DNA of 44,589 bases from Oscillospiraceae bacterium (GTDB taxonomy: Bacteria > Bacillota > Clostridia > Oscillospirales > CAG-272): positions 1-44,589 of the forward strand of contig SVQT01000012.1 in NCBI GenBank assembly GCA_015065215.1, given 5' to 3'. The translations under genes were made by a program, and so were the position numbers. The notes under the pieces are model-generated. The model saw nothing but the letters and a program-made list of their open reading frames with translations. It searched no databases and had not been told where the DNA came from. Positions within the stretch are counted from its first letter, which is position 1; every line of letters begins with the position of its first letter. Positions 9,309 through 17,290 of this stretch are shown piece after piece.

Positions 9309-10361
9309 ATGCGCGAATACCTTTCAGCGGTGGCAGGCAACGTCGCCCTGCGGCAGCGCCTTGGCGCCGACCTGGCGACCGGTCAGCTCTCTCACGCCTA
9401 CATCCTGGAGGGACCCGACGGCAGCGGCAAGAGCACGCTGGCACTGGAGCTTGCCATGGCGCTTGCCTGCGAGAATCGCGAAAACCCAAGTCATCCTCTC
9501 CCTTGCCGCACCTGTCACAACTGCCGCAAGATCCTTGCCGGCAATTCACCCGATGTCATCCACATTCGAAAAGACACGGACAAAACCGGTATGGGCGTAG
9601 ATGCAGTACGGGCATTGCGAACCGATGTGATCACCGTCCCCAACGATCTATCTTTTAAGGTCTATCTGATCCACGACGCGCATACCATGTCAGTGCAAGC
9701 GCAAAACGCCTTTCTACTGACCTTAGAAGAGCCGCCCCCCTTCGTTCTCTTTTTCCTGCTTGTGGAAGATGCCGCGGCTATGTTAGAGACCATTCGTTCC
9801 AGGGCCCCGGTTTTCCGGATGCAACCGGTACCGGATCCGGAGATCGAGCGCTATCTGCTCTCGCCCGAACGCGATACACAATTGCGCCGTGCCGCCGCGG
9901 AGCTACGACAAAGCGCGCCGGATGACTTTGCCGCCATTTTACGCATGGCAAACGGCGCCATCGGCAACGCCATCGACCTTTTGAACGAAGAAAAAAGGGC
10001 GCCGCTGATAGAAAATCGGGCAAGCGTGCTTGAAATTTGTCACATATTGGCAGACGGCACCCACCCTGACGCTTTACTCACCGCCTTACTCGGCCTGGGG
10101 AAAAAGCGGGATGAAGTCACCGAAAAACTACTGCTTTTAGAGGTCGCTTTGCGTGACCTTTTGGCGCTTTGCTACAGCGATACGGTAGCATTGCTCTTTT
10201 TTACAGACGCGGCAGCGGCAAGTGAGCTCTGCACACGCTTCAGCGCCCGCCGACTGCTTTCCGCCATCCAAGCCGTTGGGGGGACTGTGGCCTCACTGGC
10301 GGCAAACGGCAATGTGCGCCTACTGCTCTTTGAGCTGTTGGGGCGCTTATCCACAGAATAG
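9309..10361 (+). CDS. holB: DNA polymerase III delta-prime subunit
   Basis: Clamp-loader subunit of the replicase. From the ATG at 9309 it has 350 residues. The Walker A motif is GPDGSGKST (35-43), and a zinc-binding cluster C54, C66, C69, C72 (CRTCHNC) follows, as in bacterial DnaX/HolB proteins. LLTLEEPPPFVLFFLL and TIRSRAPVF cover the sensor and the SRC-equivalent region. A GTG at 9300 is also in frame, but the ribosome site GAGGTGA fits the ATG better. ricT starts 29 bp after the stop; holB next to ricT is the Firmicutes order. Confidence 0.93.
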   Translation: MREYLSAVAGNVALRQRLGADLATGQLSHAYILEGPDGSGKSTLALELAMALACENRENPSHPLPCRTCHNCRKILAGNSPDVIHIRKDTDKTGMGVDAVRALRTDVITVPNDLSFKVYLIHDAHTMSVQAQNAFLLTLEEPPPFVLFFLLVEDAAAMLETIRSRAPVFRMQPVPDPEIERYLLSPERDTQLRRAAAELRQSAPDDFAAILRMANGAIGNAIDLLNEEKRAPLIENRASVLEICHILADGTHPDALLTALLGLGKKRDEVTEKLLLLEVALRDLLALCYSDTVALLFFTDAAAASELCTRFSARRLLSAIQAVGGTVASLAANGNVRLLLFELLGRLSTE

Positions 10362-10390
10362 TCTGACAAAGCACAAGAAACGGAGTAATC

Positions 10391-11995
10391 ATGGAAGAAA
10401 ACAAAAATCAAGAGCCCCGTCACGGCGGGCATAAGCACAAACCCTTCCGCAACAACCAAAACCGCCAGAATGCTGAACGGCAAGCGGAGGGCGGGCAACG
10501 CATTTCGGTGCGTCCCGGCAACTTTAATCCCCCACCCCGTAAGGATGGGGAAGCGACCGCGCCGGTGGTGACCGAAGCCAAGACCCAACAACCGGGTAGC
10601 GACCACAACCAAAACCGCGGATCACAGAACAACCGCCACAACCACGGCCGGCACAACCGCAACCGTAACCGCCCCCCAAAAAACACACCGACACAGCAAC
10701 CCCAGGAAAACAAATCCGCCGCGACACAGCCGGCAGAGGGAAAGCCCGAGAACAGTATAAAAAATACCGCTTCTGACAGGCGGCCAAACCGCGCGGAGCG
10801 CCATCATAAAAACGATCGCCGTGACCGTCAAACCAGAAACGAGTTGACGAGTACCCCTCCTTCTGTTAAAGAACCGGAGATTAGCGCCGATCTGCAAAGC
10901 ACACTGGATGAGGAATTTGGCACCCCGCGCCTGTCTGACACCTTTTCACCTTTTTCCGCTACCAAAAAGCGGGAGGAGACGGCGGCTGACAGCGAGGAGT
11001 TTGCCGTAGACATCGCCACCGCCGACTACCTGCTTGACGATATTCCCTCCGGCTTCCCGATTCCTGACGGCAAGGCTGTTGAGGTCGTGGGCGTTCGTTT
11101 TCGCCACGCGGGAAAGATCTACTTTTTCGCCCCCGGCAACGACCCCTACCGCATCGGTGACGAAGTGCTGGTTGACACTGCCAGAGGCGCCGAGATCGGC
11201 GAGATCGTCATGCTCAAGCGCCGCATCGCCGAAAAAGATGTGATCCAGCCTCTGCGCTCAGTGCTGCGCCTCGCGACCAAAGAGGACAAAGCCCACGAGC
11301 GTGAGAACCGCGTCAAAGAAAAAGAAGCGTTGAAAATTTGCGCTGATAAGATTGCCTACCACAAGCTGGATATGAAGCTGGTAGACGCCCAATATACCTT
11401 TGACAATTCTAAGCTCCTCTTTTATTTCACCTCAGAGGGGCGTGTTGACTTCCGCGAGCTGGTCCGTGATCTGGCAAGCGTTTTTCACACCCGCATTGAG
11501 CTACGGCAAATCGGCATTCGAGACGAATCCCGTCTGATTGGCGGTCTGGGCATGTGTGGCAGGCCGTTTTGTTGCGCCACATTCCTCTCAGATTTTGGCC
11601 AGGTCTCGATCAAAATGGCCAAGGAGCAGGGCCTTTCGATTAACACCTCGAAGATCTCCGGCTGTTGTGGCAGACTTATGTGCTGTCTGCGCTATGAGCA
11701 CGAGACCTACGCCGAGGAAAGCAAACTGACCCCAAAGAAAGATACCCCCGTCATGACCCCCGACGGTGAGGGCGTTGTGATAGAATCCACCCCGCTTGCC
11801 GGCACTGTAAAGGTAAAATTGAATGCCGCCCCAGATGAGGCGGCCAAACTCTACCATCGAGATGCTGTGACTGTAATTCACCCCCAAAGCTCCTGCGGGA
11901 ACTGTAAAAAGTGCGCAAACGGTATAGGAAAAACAGCAGAAACCGCTTTAGCGCAAGAAGGAGCTGGCAAGACGAAAACACCGGCTGAGGAATAA
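10391..11995 (+). CDS. ricT: RicT/YaaT-family PSP1-domain protein with long disordered N-terminus
   Basis: In Bacillus, RicT (YaaT) forms an Fe-S complex with RicA and RicF that controls RNase Y specificity and phosphorelay output. Residues from about 228 onward form the PSP1 domain (VEVVGVRFRHAGKIYFF, DEVLVDTARGAEIGEIV), then GMCGRPFCCATFL and SGCCGRLMCCLRYEHE carry the conserved cysteines. A further C-terminal SCGNCKKC motif follows. The first ~225 residues are low-complexity and rich in Asn, Gln, Arg, His and Pro, with many short RNRNR-like basic runs. At 534 residues it is about twice the Bacillus protein. It lies directly after holB and is probably co-transcribed. Confidence 0.9.
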   Translation: MEENKNQEPRHGGHKHKPFRNNQNRQNAERQAEGGQRISVRPGNFNPPPRKDGEATAPVVTEAKTQQPGSDHNQNRGSQNNRHNHGRHNRNRNRPPKNTPTQQPQENKSAATQPAEGKPENSIKNTASDRRPNRAERHHKNDRRDRQTRNELTSTPPSVKEPEISADLQSTLDEEFGTPRLSDTFSPFSATKKREETAADSEEFAVDIATADYLLDDIPSGFPIPDGKAVEVVGVRFRHAGKIYFFAPGNDPYRIGDEVLVDTARGAEIGEIVMLKRRIAEKDVIQPLRSVLRLATKEDKAHERENRVKEKEALKICADKIAYHKLDMKLVDAQYTFDNSKLLFYFTSEGRVDFRELVRDLASVFHTRIELRQIGIRDESRLIGGLGMCGRPFCCATFLSDFGQVSIKMAKEQGLSINTSKISGCCGRLMCCLRYEHETYAEESKLTPKKDTPVMTPDGEGVVIESTPLAGTVKVKLNAAPDEAAKLYHRDAVTVIHPQSSCGNCKKCANGIGKTAETALAQEGAGKTKTPAEE

Positions 11996-12063
11996 TTTGT
12001 AGCGACACCCAAAATTAAATTTCGACTTTTTTTGCAAAAAGACTTTTCTTTTTGCTGAAAATG

Positions 12064-12072
12064 TGCTACAAT
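12064..12072 (+). promoter_or_regulatory. Extended -10 promoter of the ferredoxin gene
   Basis: TG-C-TACAAT (TG at 12064-12065, TACAAT at 12067-12072) forms an extended -10; no good -35 lies at 17 bp. A hairpin, GCAAAAAG/CTTTTTGC (12034-12055), just upstream may end ricT transcription weakly. Confidence 0.6.
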
Positions 12073-12144
12073 GGATGCGGGAGAAAGCGCATTTTCCCGC
12101 GCTCACACTCCGTTTAGCAAAAAATCATACTGGAGGTTTGAACC

Positions 12145-12315
12145 ATGGCTTACAAGATTACCGATGATTGCGTTGCTTGCGGCGCTTGCGTTGCTGCATG
12201 CCCCGTAGAGGCTATCACCGAGGGTGACGGCAAGTTCGTTATCAACGCCGACACCTGCATTGAGTGCGGCGCTTGCGCCGGCGAGTGCCCTGTTGGCGCT
12301 CCCCAGGCCGAGTAA
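12145..12315 (+). CDS. 2[4Fe-4S] ferredoxin, clostridial type
   Basis: A 56-residue electron carrier. Two classic cluster motifs are visible: CVACGACVAACP and CIECGACAGECP (CxxCxxCxxxCP), separated by about 18 residues, in the order MAYKITDDCVACGACV at the start. The ribosome site TGGAGG is 9-10 bases before the ATG. It has its own promoter and a strong terminator, so it is a single-gene unit placed inside the otherwise conserved holB-ricT-trmN6 neighbourhood. It may serve any of the cell's low-potential reactions, including the dehydratase activase encoded at 32039-36284, but no partner can be read from position. Confidence 0.97.
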   Translation: MAYKITDDCVACGACVAACPVEAITEGDGKFVINADTCIECGACAGECPVGAPQAE

Positions 12316-12353
12316 TCGAACGCACGGCAAACATAGCCAAACTCTGGCTACAC

Positions 12354-12396
12354 AAAAAAGAAACGCGGAATGGCAGGCCATTTCGCGTTTCTTTTT
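12354..12396 (+). terminator. Terminator after ferredoxin
   Basis: An 18-bp stem with one G-U pair (12356-12373 with 12378-12395, arm AAAAGAAACGCGGAATGG, loop CAGG), ending in a T-run. A smaller hairpin, TAGCCA-AACTC-TGGCTA (12334-12350), lies just upstream. Confidence 0.92.
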
Positions 12397-12404
12397 ACAA
12401 ACAA

Positions 12405-12433
12405 TTGTAATCTTGGCAAAAATATGATAAAAT
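12405..12433 (+). promoter_or_regulatory. Promoter of trmN6
   Basis: -35 TTGTAA (12405-12410), 17-bp spacer, -10 TAAAAT (12428-12433), directly after the ferredoxin terminator. Confidence 0.65.
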
Positions 12434-12467
12434 AGTAGGCAACCACGCAAAAGGAGGTAAACGGCCC

Positions 12468-13229
12468 ATGCAAGCCCCCCTGCTCTCACCCGAGGAGCGC
12501 TTAACCGAGGTCAATGAGCATATTCAGCTGATCCAACGAAAAAACGGACTGACCTTTGGCAGTGACGCCTTTTTACTTTCCGCTTTTTGCCGCCCTGCCA
12601 AACAAGGCAAAGCAGCGGATTTTGGTTGTGGTACCGGCATTCTCGCGCTTTTATTGGCGGCCAGGCACACCTTTACTCATATCACCGCGGTAGAGGCCCA
12701 GAGTGTCTTTGCCGATCTTGCCCTTCGCAATGTGACATTAAACGGTTTTTCGGATACCGTTTCGGTACTTAGAAAAGATGTCCGCCATCTCTCCTCTGCC
12801 GATTTTGGGGGCGAATTGGATGCGATCATTGCCAATCCCCCTTACATGCGGGCAGATTGCGGCTTTGCTTCTCCCTATGACGAAAAGCAGATTGCAAGGC
12901 ACGAGGTTTTGGGGAGCATAGCGGATTTTACCGCCGCCGCCGCAAGGTGCCTCAAATTCGGCGGCCGGTTTTATACCGTTTACCGCCCCGATCGATTAGA
13001 AAGCCTGCTTGCCGCCCTGCGCGCCTGCAAATTTGCCCCTAAGCGCATGGTTTTTGTGCAGGATCACGCGGACAAGTCCCCCTCGATGGTGCTGACTGAA
13101 GCGGTACTTGGTGCCGCCGAGGGGCTCACTCTGCTACCCACCCTGCTTTTGCACGATAAGTCCCCCAACGGGATTGAAAAAGCCCTGTCCAAGCGTGCGC
13201 AAGAGATCTATGACAACGGTGTCTTTTAA
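12468..13229 (+). CDS. trmN6: tRNA1(Val) (adenine-N6)-methyltransferase family protein
   Basis: SAM-dependent N6-adenine methyltransferase of 253 residues (the YabB/TrmN6 family). Visible motifs are DFGCGTGILALLLA (SAM-binding motif I, 51-64) and the N6-methylase catalytic motif NPPY (123-126). The N-terminal EHIQLIQRKNGLTFGSDAFLLSAF is characteristic of the family. AAAGGAGGT precedes the ATG at a good distance. It lies between ricT and rsmI as in Firmicutes. The exact tRNA target is family knowledge from Escherichia coli and not certain here. Confidence 0.9.
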   Translation: MQAPLLSPEERLTEVNEHIQLIQRKNGLTFGSDAFLLSAFCRPAKQGKAADFGCGTGILALLLAARHTFTHITAVEAQSVFADLALRNVTLNGFSDTVSVLRKDVRHLSSADFGGELDAIIANPPYMRADCGFASPYDEKQIARHEVLGSIADFTAAAARCLKFGGRFYTVYRPDRLESLLAALRACKFAPKRMVFVQDHADKSPSMVLTEAVLGAAEGLTLLPTLLLHDKSPNGIEKALSKRAQEIYDNGVF

Positions 13230-13238
13230 CGTCAAAGC

Positions 13239-13802
13239 TCACGCACCTGTGTAGCTCCGTATCCCCTCGTAAATTCCTCTGGCAAACAACCCCGGCTGTT
13301 CATTCATCAAGCGGGCATCTCTGGGATTGCTGATAAATCCCAATTCCAACAGGAGCGCTGGCATGGCAGTGCGGCGAAGCACATAAAGCGACGGTCTTGT
13401 AAACACGCCACGGTTAAAAAGCCCTGTTTCCTCCTGCAAAGCGGCCAAAATGTCGGCGGCAAGAGATGCCGCCGCGCTTGGTTGCCGAAATACAAAAGCT
13501 TCACTTCCGGTGGCGGAAGGCGAATCGTAGGCATTGGTATGCAAGCTGATGAAATAATCTGCCCCCCAGGCATTCGCGTCCTGCACCCGTGCCGCTAAGC
13601 TGGAGGCGTTTGAGCTACCCAGCTGGGTATTGGCCGTAGGTCTGGAAAGCCGTGCCTCAAAATCCGGATCACTGTTTAGCAACGCGGCGGTTTCCACCCC
13701 GATGCGAAAAACAATATCCTGCTCCCGCAGGCCATTGCCTTCTGCCCCCGCGTTCGGATTGACCGGATTATGTCCCTGATCCAAATAGATCTTAATTGCC
13801 AC
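13239..13802 (-). CDS. N-acetylmuramoyl-L-alanine amidase (Amidase_3), no signal peptide
   Basis: Zinc amidase that cleaves the bond between muramic acid and the stem peptide. The 187 residues are essentially the bare catalytic domain: zinc ligands H11 (DQGHNP), probably E27 and H88 (SLHTNA), with the catalytic glutamate E153 in LLLELGFISN. The start is GTG at 13802 with AAGGGGGA upstream. There is no signal peptide, cell-wall-binding repeat or membrane segment, so export is unexplained; a role in cell lysis, spore release or recycling is possible. It is on the opposite strand, 9 bp from the end of trmN6, and interrupts the trmN6-rsmI pair. Confidence 0.92.
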   Translation of the reverse strand: MAIKIYLDQGHNPVNPNAGAEGNGLREQDIVFRIGVETAALLNSDPDFEARLSRPTANTQLGSSNASSLAARVQDANAWGADYFISLHTNAYDSPSATGSEAFVFRQPSAAASLAADILAALQEETGLFNRGVFTRPSLYVLRRTAMPALLLELGFISNPRDARLMNEQPGLFARGIYEGIRSYTGA

Positions 13803-13875
13803 CGTAATGTCCCCCTTCTCTTTGCTATCACCATCTTATGCGCCACCCCTATCGGTGGTGCGGAAAGGATCTTTC

Positions 13876-14766
13876 ATGAGCCATACAACCACCTCTCCTG
13901 AGGAAAAGAACGCCATTGTTGGGGGCACCCTCTATCTGGTCTCCACCCCAATCGGCAACCTTGCCGATCTTTCCGAGCGTGCGATCAAAGTGCTCTCGGA
14001 GGTGGATTTTGTTGCCGCCGAGGATACCCGTAACACAGGCAAGCTTCTTGCCTGTCTTGGTATCTCCCGCCCTATGCTCTCCTATTACGAGCACAACAAA
14101 CGGGAGCGTGGCCCTCAGATTATACAGAGACTGCTTGCGGGCGACTCCTGCGCGCTTTGTAGCGATGCGGGCACCCCTGCCATCAGCGACCCCGGCGAGG
14201 ATCTAGTCTCCCTTTGCGCCCAAAGAGGGATCCCTGTCACATCGGTACCCGGCTGTTGCGCCGCCATCACCGCCCTGACTCTTTCAGGACTATCCACCGC
14301 CCGCTTTTGCTTCGAGGGTTTTTTACCGGTAGAGAAATCCAAACGGCGGGAGCGACTGGAGCAGCTGACCTACAACACCGCTACTATGATTTTATATGAA
14401 GCGCCTCACAAGCTCCGCGCCACATTGGATGATTTGGCAAGCACCCTTGGCGTGGACCGCCCCGCCGCCCTTTGTCGGGAGCTGACCAAACGCAATGAGG
14501 AAATTTTTCGCACAACGCTTGGCGGCGCCATCGAGCGTTACAAAACAGAAGCACCCCGGGGGGAGTATGTGCTGATTGTGGCGGGGGGAAGCCAAAGTGC
14601 CCCAACATCCGCGGAGCGCACCGAACGAATGACCCTGTCCCCAAAGGAACATGTCGCATATTATGAAAGCACCGGGCTTGGTCGCATGGATGCCATCAAG
14701 GCCGCCGCCAAGGAGCGGGGCATCCCCAAAAACGAGCTGTATCGGCAGCTTAACTTGCAGAAATAA
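13876..14766 (+). CDS. rsmI: 16S rRNA (cytidine(1402)-2'-O)-methyltransferase
   Basis: Methylates the ribose of C1402 in the decoding centre of 16S rRNA. A 296-residue tetrapyrrole-methylase-fold protein with GGTLYLVSTPIGNLADLSERA, then VDFVAAEDTRNTGKLL, CSDAGTPAISDPGEDLV and VPGCCAAITALTLSGL, all RsmI signatures. An upstream in-frame start at 13807 exists, but GAAAGGAT before the ATG at 13876 and the family's usual N-terminus favour the shorter form. A short C-terminal helical domain follows (LGRMDAIKAAAKERGIPKN). It is the end of the conserved holB-ricT-trmN6-rsmI group. Confidence 0.96.
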   Translation: MSHTTTSPEEKNAIVGGTLYLVSTPIGNLADLSERAIKVLSEVDFVAAEDTRNTGKLLACLGISRPMLSYYEHNKRERGPQIIQRLLAGDSCALCSDAGTPAISDPGEDLVSLCAQRGIPVTSVPGCCAAITALTLSGLSTARFCFEGFLPVEKSKRRERLEQLTYNTATMILYEAPHKLRATLDDLASTLGVDRPAALCRELTKRNEEIFRTTLGGAIERYKTEAPRGEYVLIVAGGSQSAPTSAERTERMTLSPKEHVAYYESTGLGRMDAIKAAAKERGIPKNELYRQLNLQK

Positions 14767-14850
14767 TCTTCCTCTCGCAAACGCCAAAAGTTTTTTGATA
14801 TTTTTACTCTTTTTTGTCAAATTTAACCTCCTATTCCCCCATCTGTCGGA

Positions 14851-14879
14851 TTGACAAAGCGTTCAAACTGTGATATAAT
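14851..14879 (+). promoter_or_regulatory. Consensus sigma-A promoter of asd
   Basis: -35 TTGACA (14851-14856), 17-bp spacer, -10 TATAAT (14874-14879): a perfect match at both hexamers, implying strong basal transcription. Confidence 0.93.
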
Positions 14880-14918
14880 ATCAAATCATATTATTTTAAT
14901 CCGTGAAGGAGAATTGCT

Positions 14919-15995
14919 ATGGAAAAGAGACCCGTAGGTGTCATCGGCGCGACCGGTATGGTCGGTCAGCGTTTTCTCACGCTGCTTGCTGAGCATCCTT
15001 ATTTTGAAGTAAAGGCATTGGCGGCCTCCGCCCGCTCTGCCGGTAAAACCTATAAAGAGGCTGTTGGCGACCGCTGGAAGCTGGATATTCCGATGCCCGA
15101 AAAATTCGCCGATATGAAAGTCATCGACGCTGCCAACATCGACGAGATGAAACAGCTTTGCAGCATGGTCTTCTGCGCCGTGGATATGAAAAAGGAAGAC
15201 ATCCGCGCCATGGAAGAGGCCTATGCCAAGGCCGAGATCCCTGTTGTTTCCAACAACTCGGCTCATCGTTGGACCCCCGACGTGCCGATGGTGATCCCGG
15301 AGATTAACGATGCCCATCTCGAGGTCATTGCCGCTCAGCGCAAGCGCCTTGGCACCAAGCGCGGCTTTATTGCCGTTAAGCCCAACTGCTCGATCCAGTC
15401 CTATGTGCCTATGCTCACAGCGCTCTTGGAGTTTGAGCCTTATGAAGTGGTCGCTACCACCTATCAGGCCATCTCCGGTGCCGGCAAGACCTTTAAGGAA
15501 TGGCCCGAAATGATTGACAACGTCATCCCCTACATCGGTGGCGAAGAGGAAAAGAGTGAGCAGGAGCCCCTGCGTGTTTGGGGCAAGGTGGTTGACGGCC
15601 AGATCGCCAAGGCCGATGGCCCTGTGATCACGACCCAATGCATTCGTGTACCCGTCACCAACGGCCACACCGCCGCTGTATTCGTCAAATTCCGCAAGAA
15701 CCCCACCAAGGAGCAGATTCTCAAGGCCTGGAAAGAGTTTTCCGGCAAGCCTCAGGCACTGAAGCTCCCCAACGCCCCTGAGCAGTTCATCACCTACTTC
15801 GAGGAGGATAACCGTCCCCAGGCTCGCCTTGACCGCGACATTTACGGCGGCATGGGCGTAACCGCAGGCCGTCTGCGCGAGGATAGCGTTTACGATTGGA
15901 AGTTTGTGGGCCTTTCCCACAACACCCTGCGCGGCGCCGCCGGCGGTGCCGTCCTCATCGCGGAGCTTTTGCACAGAGAAGGCTATTTTGATTAA
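14919..15995 (+). CDS. asd: Aspartate-semialdehyde dehydrogenase, archaeal/fungal-type
   Basis: Reduces aspartyl phosphate to aspartate semialdehyde for lysine, diaminopimelate, threonine and methionine. The 358-residue sequence begins VGVIGATGMVGQRFLTLL (NADP-binding glycine loop), with the catalytic cysteine C157 in KPNCSIQSYVP and the substrate loop ISGAGKTF. The longer sequence and motif spacing match the archaeal/fungal class (TIGR00978-like), not the Escherichia coli class. Start ATG 14919 follows GAAGGAG. It is monocistronic between a consensus promoter and a strong terminator; no dapA or dapB is nearby. Confidence 0.95.
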   Translation: MEKRPVGVIGATGMVGQRFLTLLAEHPYFEVKALAASARSAGKTYKEAVGDRWKLDIPMPEKFADMKVIDAANIDEMKQLCSMVFCAVDMKKEDIRAMEEAYAKAEIPVVSNNSAHRWTPDVPMVIPEINDAHLEVIAAQRKRLGTKRGFIAVKPNCSIQSYVPMLTALLEFEPYEVVATTYQAISGAGKTFKEWPEMIDNVIPYIGGEEEKSEQEPLRVWGKVVDGQIAKADGPVITTQCIRVPVTNGHTAAVFVKFRKNPTKEQILKAWKEFSGKPQALKLPNAPEQFITYFEEDNRPQARLDRDIYGGMGVTAGRLREDSVYDWKFVGLSHNTLRGAAGGAVLIAELLHREGYFD

Positions 15996-16009
15996 GAGAA
16001 ATTGAATAG

Positions 16010-16060
16010 AAAGAGGAAGAAGCCCCCTTTTGCGAAAGCGGGCTTCTTCCTCTTTGTTTT
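16010..16060 (+). terminator. Terminator of asd
   Basis: A 16-bp stem (16010-16025 with 16040-16055, arm AAAGAGGAAGAAGCCC) followed by TTTGTTTT. A second 11-bp hairpin, TTTGTTTTCGC (16053-16063) with 16068-16078, overlaps its tail. Confidence 0.9.
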
Positions 16061-16760
16061 CGCCTGCGCGAAAACAAATTCACCATCTACACCCAAAAGC
16101 TTTTGGATCTATCAAAACGTGCTCGTTGCCGCCAAGCGTGTCATCCTTGAGTTAGCTTGCGGTTGCGGATGCGGACGACCAATGGTCGCCCCTACAAGGT
16201 AGCCGTATGAGGATGACACACAGCCGGAATGTTGGTCGCCGATGCGGGAGGGGAACCCATCCCCTACAACGGGATCGTGCGCCTCGTTTTGATAACACAC
16301 AAACCGCCAAGCTTGGAGTTCACGTGTCATCCTGAGCGGAGAAACGTCACAGCGCGACGTTTCGCAGCCGAACGAGGAAAAACGTGCAACAAATTGCGCG
16401 TTTTGACGAGCAAAATCGCAGCGCGATTTTGGGATCTCGTATGGAGCTTATGTTGGCTTTTTAATGCAAGTGTTACTTTCTTTGCACAGCACAATAAATG
16501 TAACACCTGTTTCAAAAGCTATTGGCCATCCATAGTAGATCCCTTCGTCGTTTCACTCCTCGGTTTTTCTCCGCTCACTCCGCTTCGCAAAACTTCGGTT
16601 CCGCTTCGCTCCACTCAGGATGACACATAGACAGTAAGCTTGGCGGTTTTGCATAGCAATATAACATACACAAGGTGCGCAAAAACCGCACACGTATCAC
16701 GATTTTTATTGTTTAAAGGTTTTCGGTAGACGAAAGTGAATTTGTTTGCCAAAGCCAAAC
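16061..16760. repeat. Gene-free island of nested inverted and dispersed repeats
   Basis: No credible gene in about 700 bp. Inverted pairs seen by eye are 16072-16083 with 16736-16747 (12 bp, AAACAAATTCAC), 16301-16314 with 16636-16649 (14 bp, AAACCGCCAAGCTT), and GTGTCATCCT at 16138-16147 with AGGATGACAC at 16210-16219. A third copy, TGTCATCCTGAGCGGAG (about 16325-16341), is opposed by CTCAGGATGACA near 16615-16626. The left half of the inner element holds three hairpins (16341-16363, 16381-16402, 16412-16430). Short motifs such as CCAATGGTCGCCCCTACAAGG resemble dispersed intergenic repeats common in gut Clostridia. It has no transposase. Confidence 0.75.
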
Positions 16761-16807
16761 AAAGAGAAGGGAGCCCCCATTTTTAAAAGGGGGGCTCCCT
16801 TCTCTTT
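16761..16807 (-). terminator. Terminator of the rimP-infB-NUDIX operon
   Basis: An 18-bp stem (16761-16778 with 16790-16807, arm AAAGAGAAGGGAGCCCCC), 9 bp after the NUDIX stop codon, ending in T-rich sequence on the minus strand. Confidence 0.92.
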
Positions 16808-16816
16808 GGTTATCTG

Positions 16817-17242
16817 TCACTTAATAGATACCGTCATATTCTGCATCCGCTCCATAGCGGCACGGAACACCGTTTTGTCGTTTTCGTGGGCCAGGCATTG
16901 TTCCGCTTCTTCAAGCGGGATCCACTCCACCTCCGCGATCTCTCCCTCACGGGGCTTGATGTCGGGATTGGTGGTAAAGGCCAGAAAATAGACCACCTCT
17001 TTCATGACCCCCGGCGACGGGCTGTAATTGACCGTGGCACGGAAATCGGATACGATGGCGATACGTGAGGAGGTCTCCTCCATCACCTCTCGCAAAGCGG
17101 TAATATATTCACTCTCCCCCTCCTCCATGTGTCCTTTGGGGAAGGAGCGATTGCCCTTTGCCTTATGCCGGATCATTAAAACAAAATATTTTTCACCTTC
17201 GCGGCGCACCACCAGTGCGCCGCAGGATTTTTCATAAACCAT
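16817..17242 (-). CDS. NUDIX hydrolase, diadenosine-tetraphosphatase-like
   Basis: A 141-residue NUDIX pyrophosphohydrolase. The start SCGALVVRREGEKYFVLMIRHKAKGNRSFPKGHMEEGES resembles asymmetric Ap4A hydrolases. The NUDIX box reads GHMEEGESEYITALREVMEETSS: the REUxEE core is intact, but the glycine after it is replaced by serine. It starts 48 bp after infB on the same strand with no terminator between them, and a strong terminator follows, so it is likely the last gene of the translation operon. Substrate not determinable from sequence. Confidence 0.88.
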   Translation of the reverse strand: MVYEKSCGALVVRREGEKYFVLMIRHKAKGNRSFPKGHMEEGESEYITALREVMEETSSRIAIVSDFRATVNYSPSPGVMKEVVYFLAFTTNPDIKPREGEIAEVEWIPLEEAEQCLAHENDKTVFRAAMERMQNMTVSIK

Positions 17243-17290
17243 GGGGAAACCTCCTTTGCTTGGAACAGAAATCAGGCAAATCCAAACGGA

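Noticed and set aside
9139-9549. 136-residue open frame on the minus strand
   Set aside because: It lies over the fucosidase/holB promoters and the start of holB, and has no domain.
16229-16630. 133-residue open frame (and antisense frames) in the repeat island
   Set aside because: It is made wholly of dispersed-repeat sequence and has no start signal; such frames are commonly mis-called as genes.
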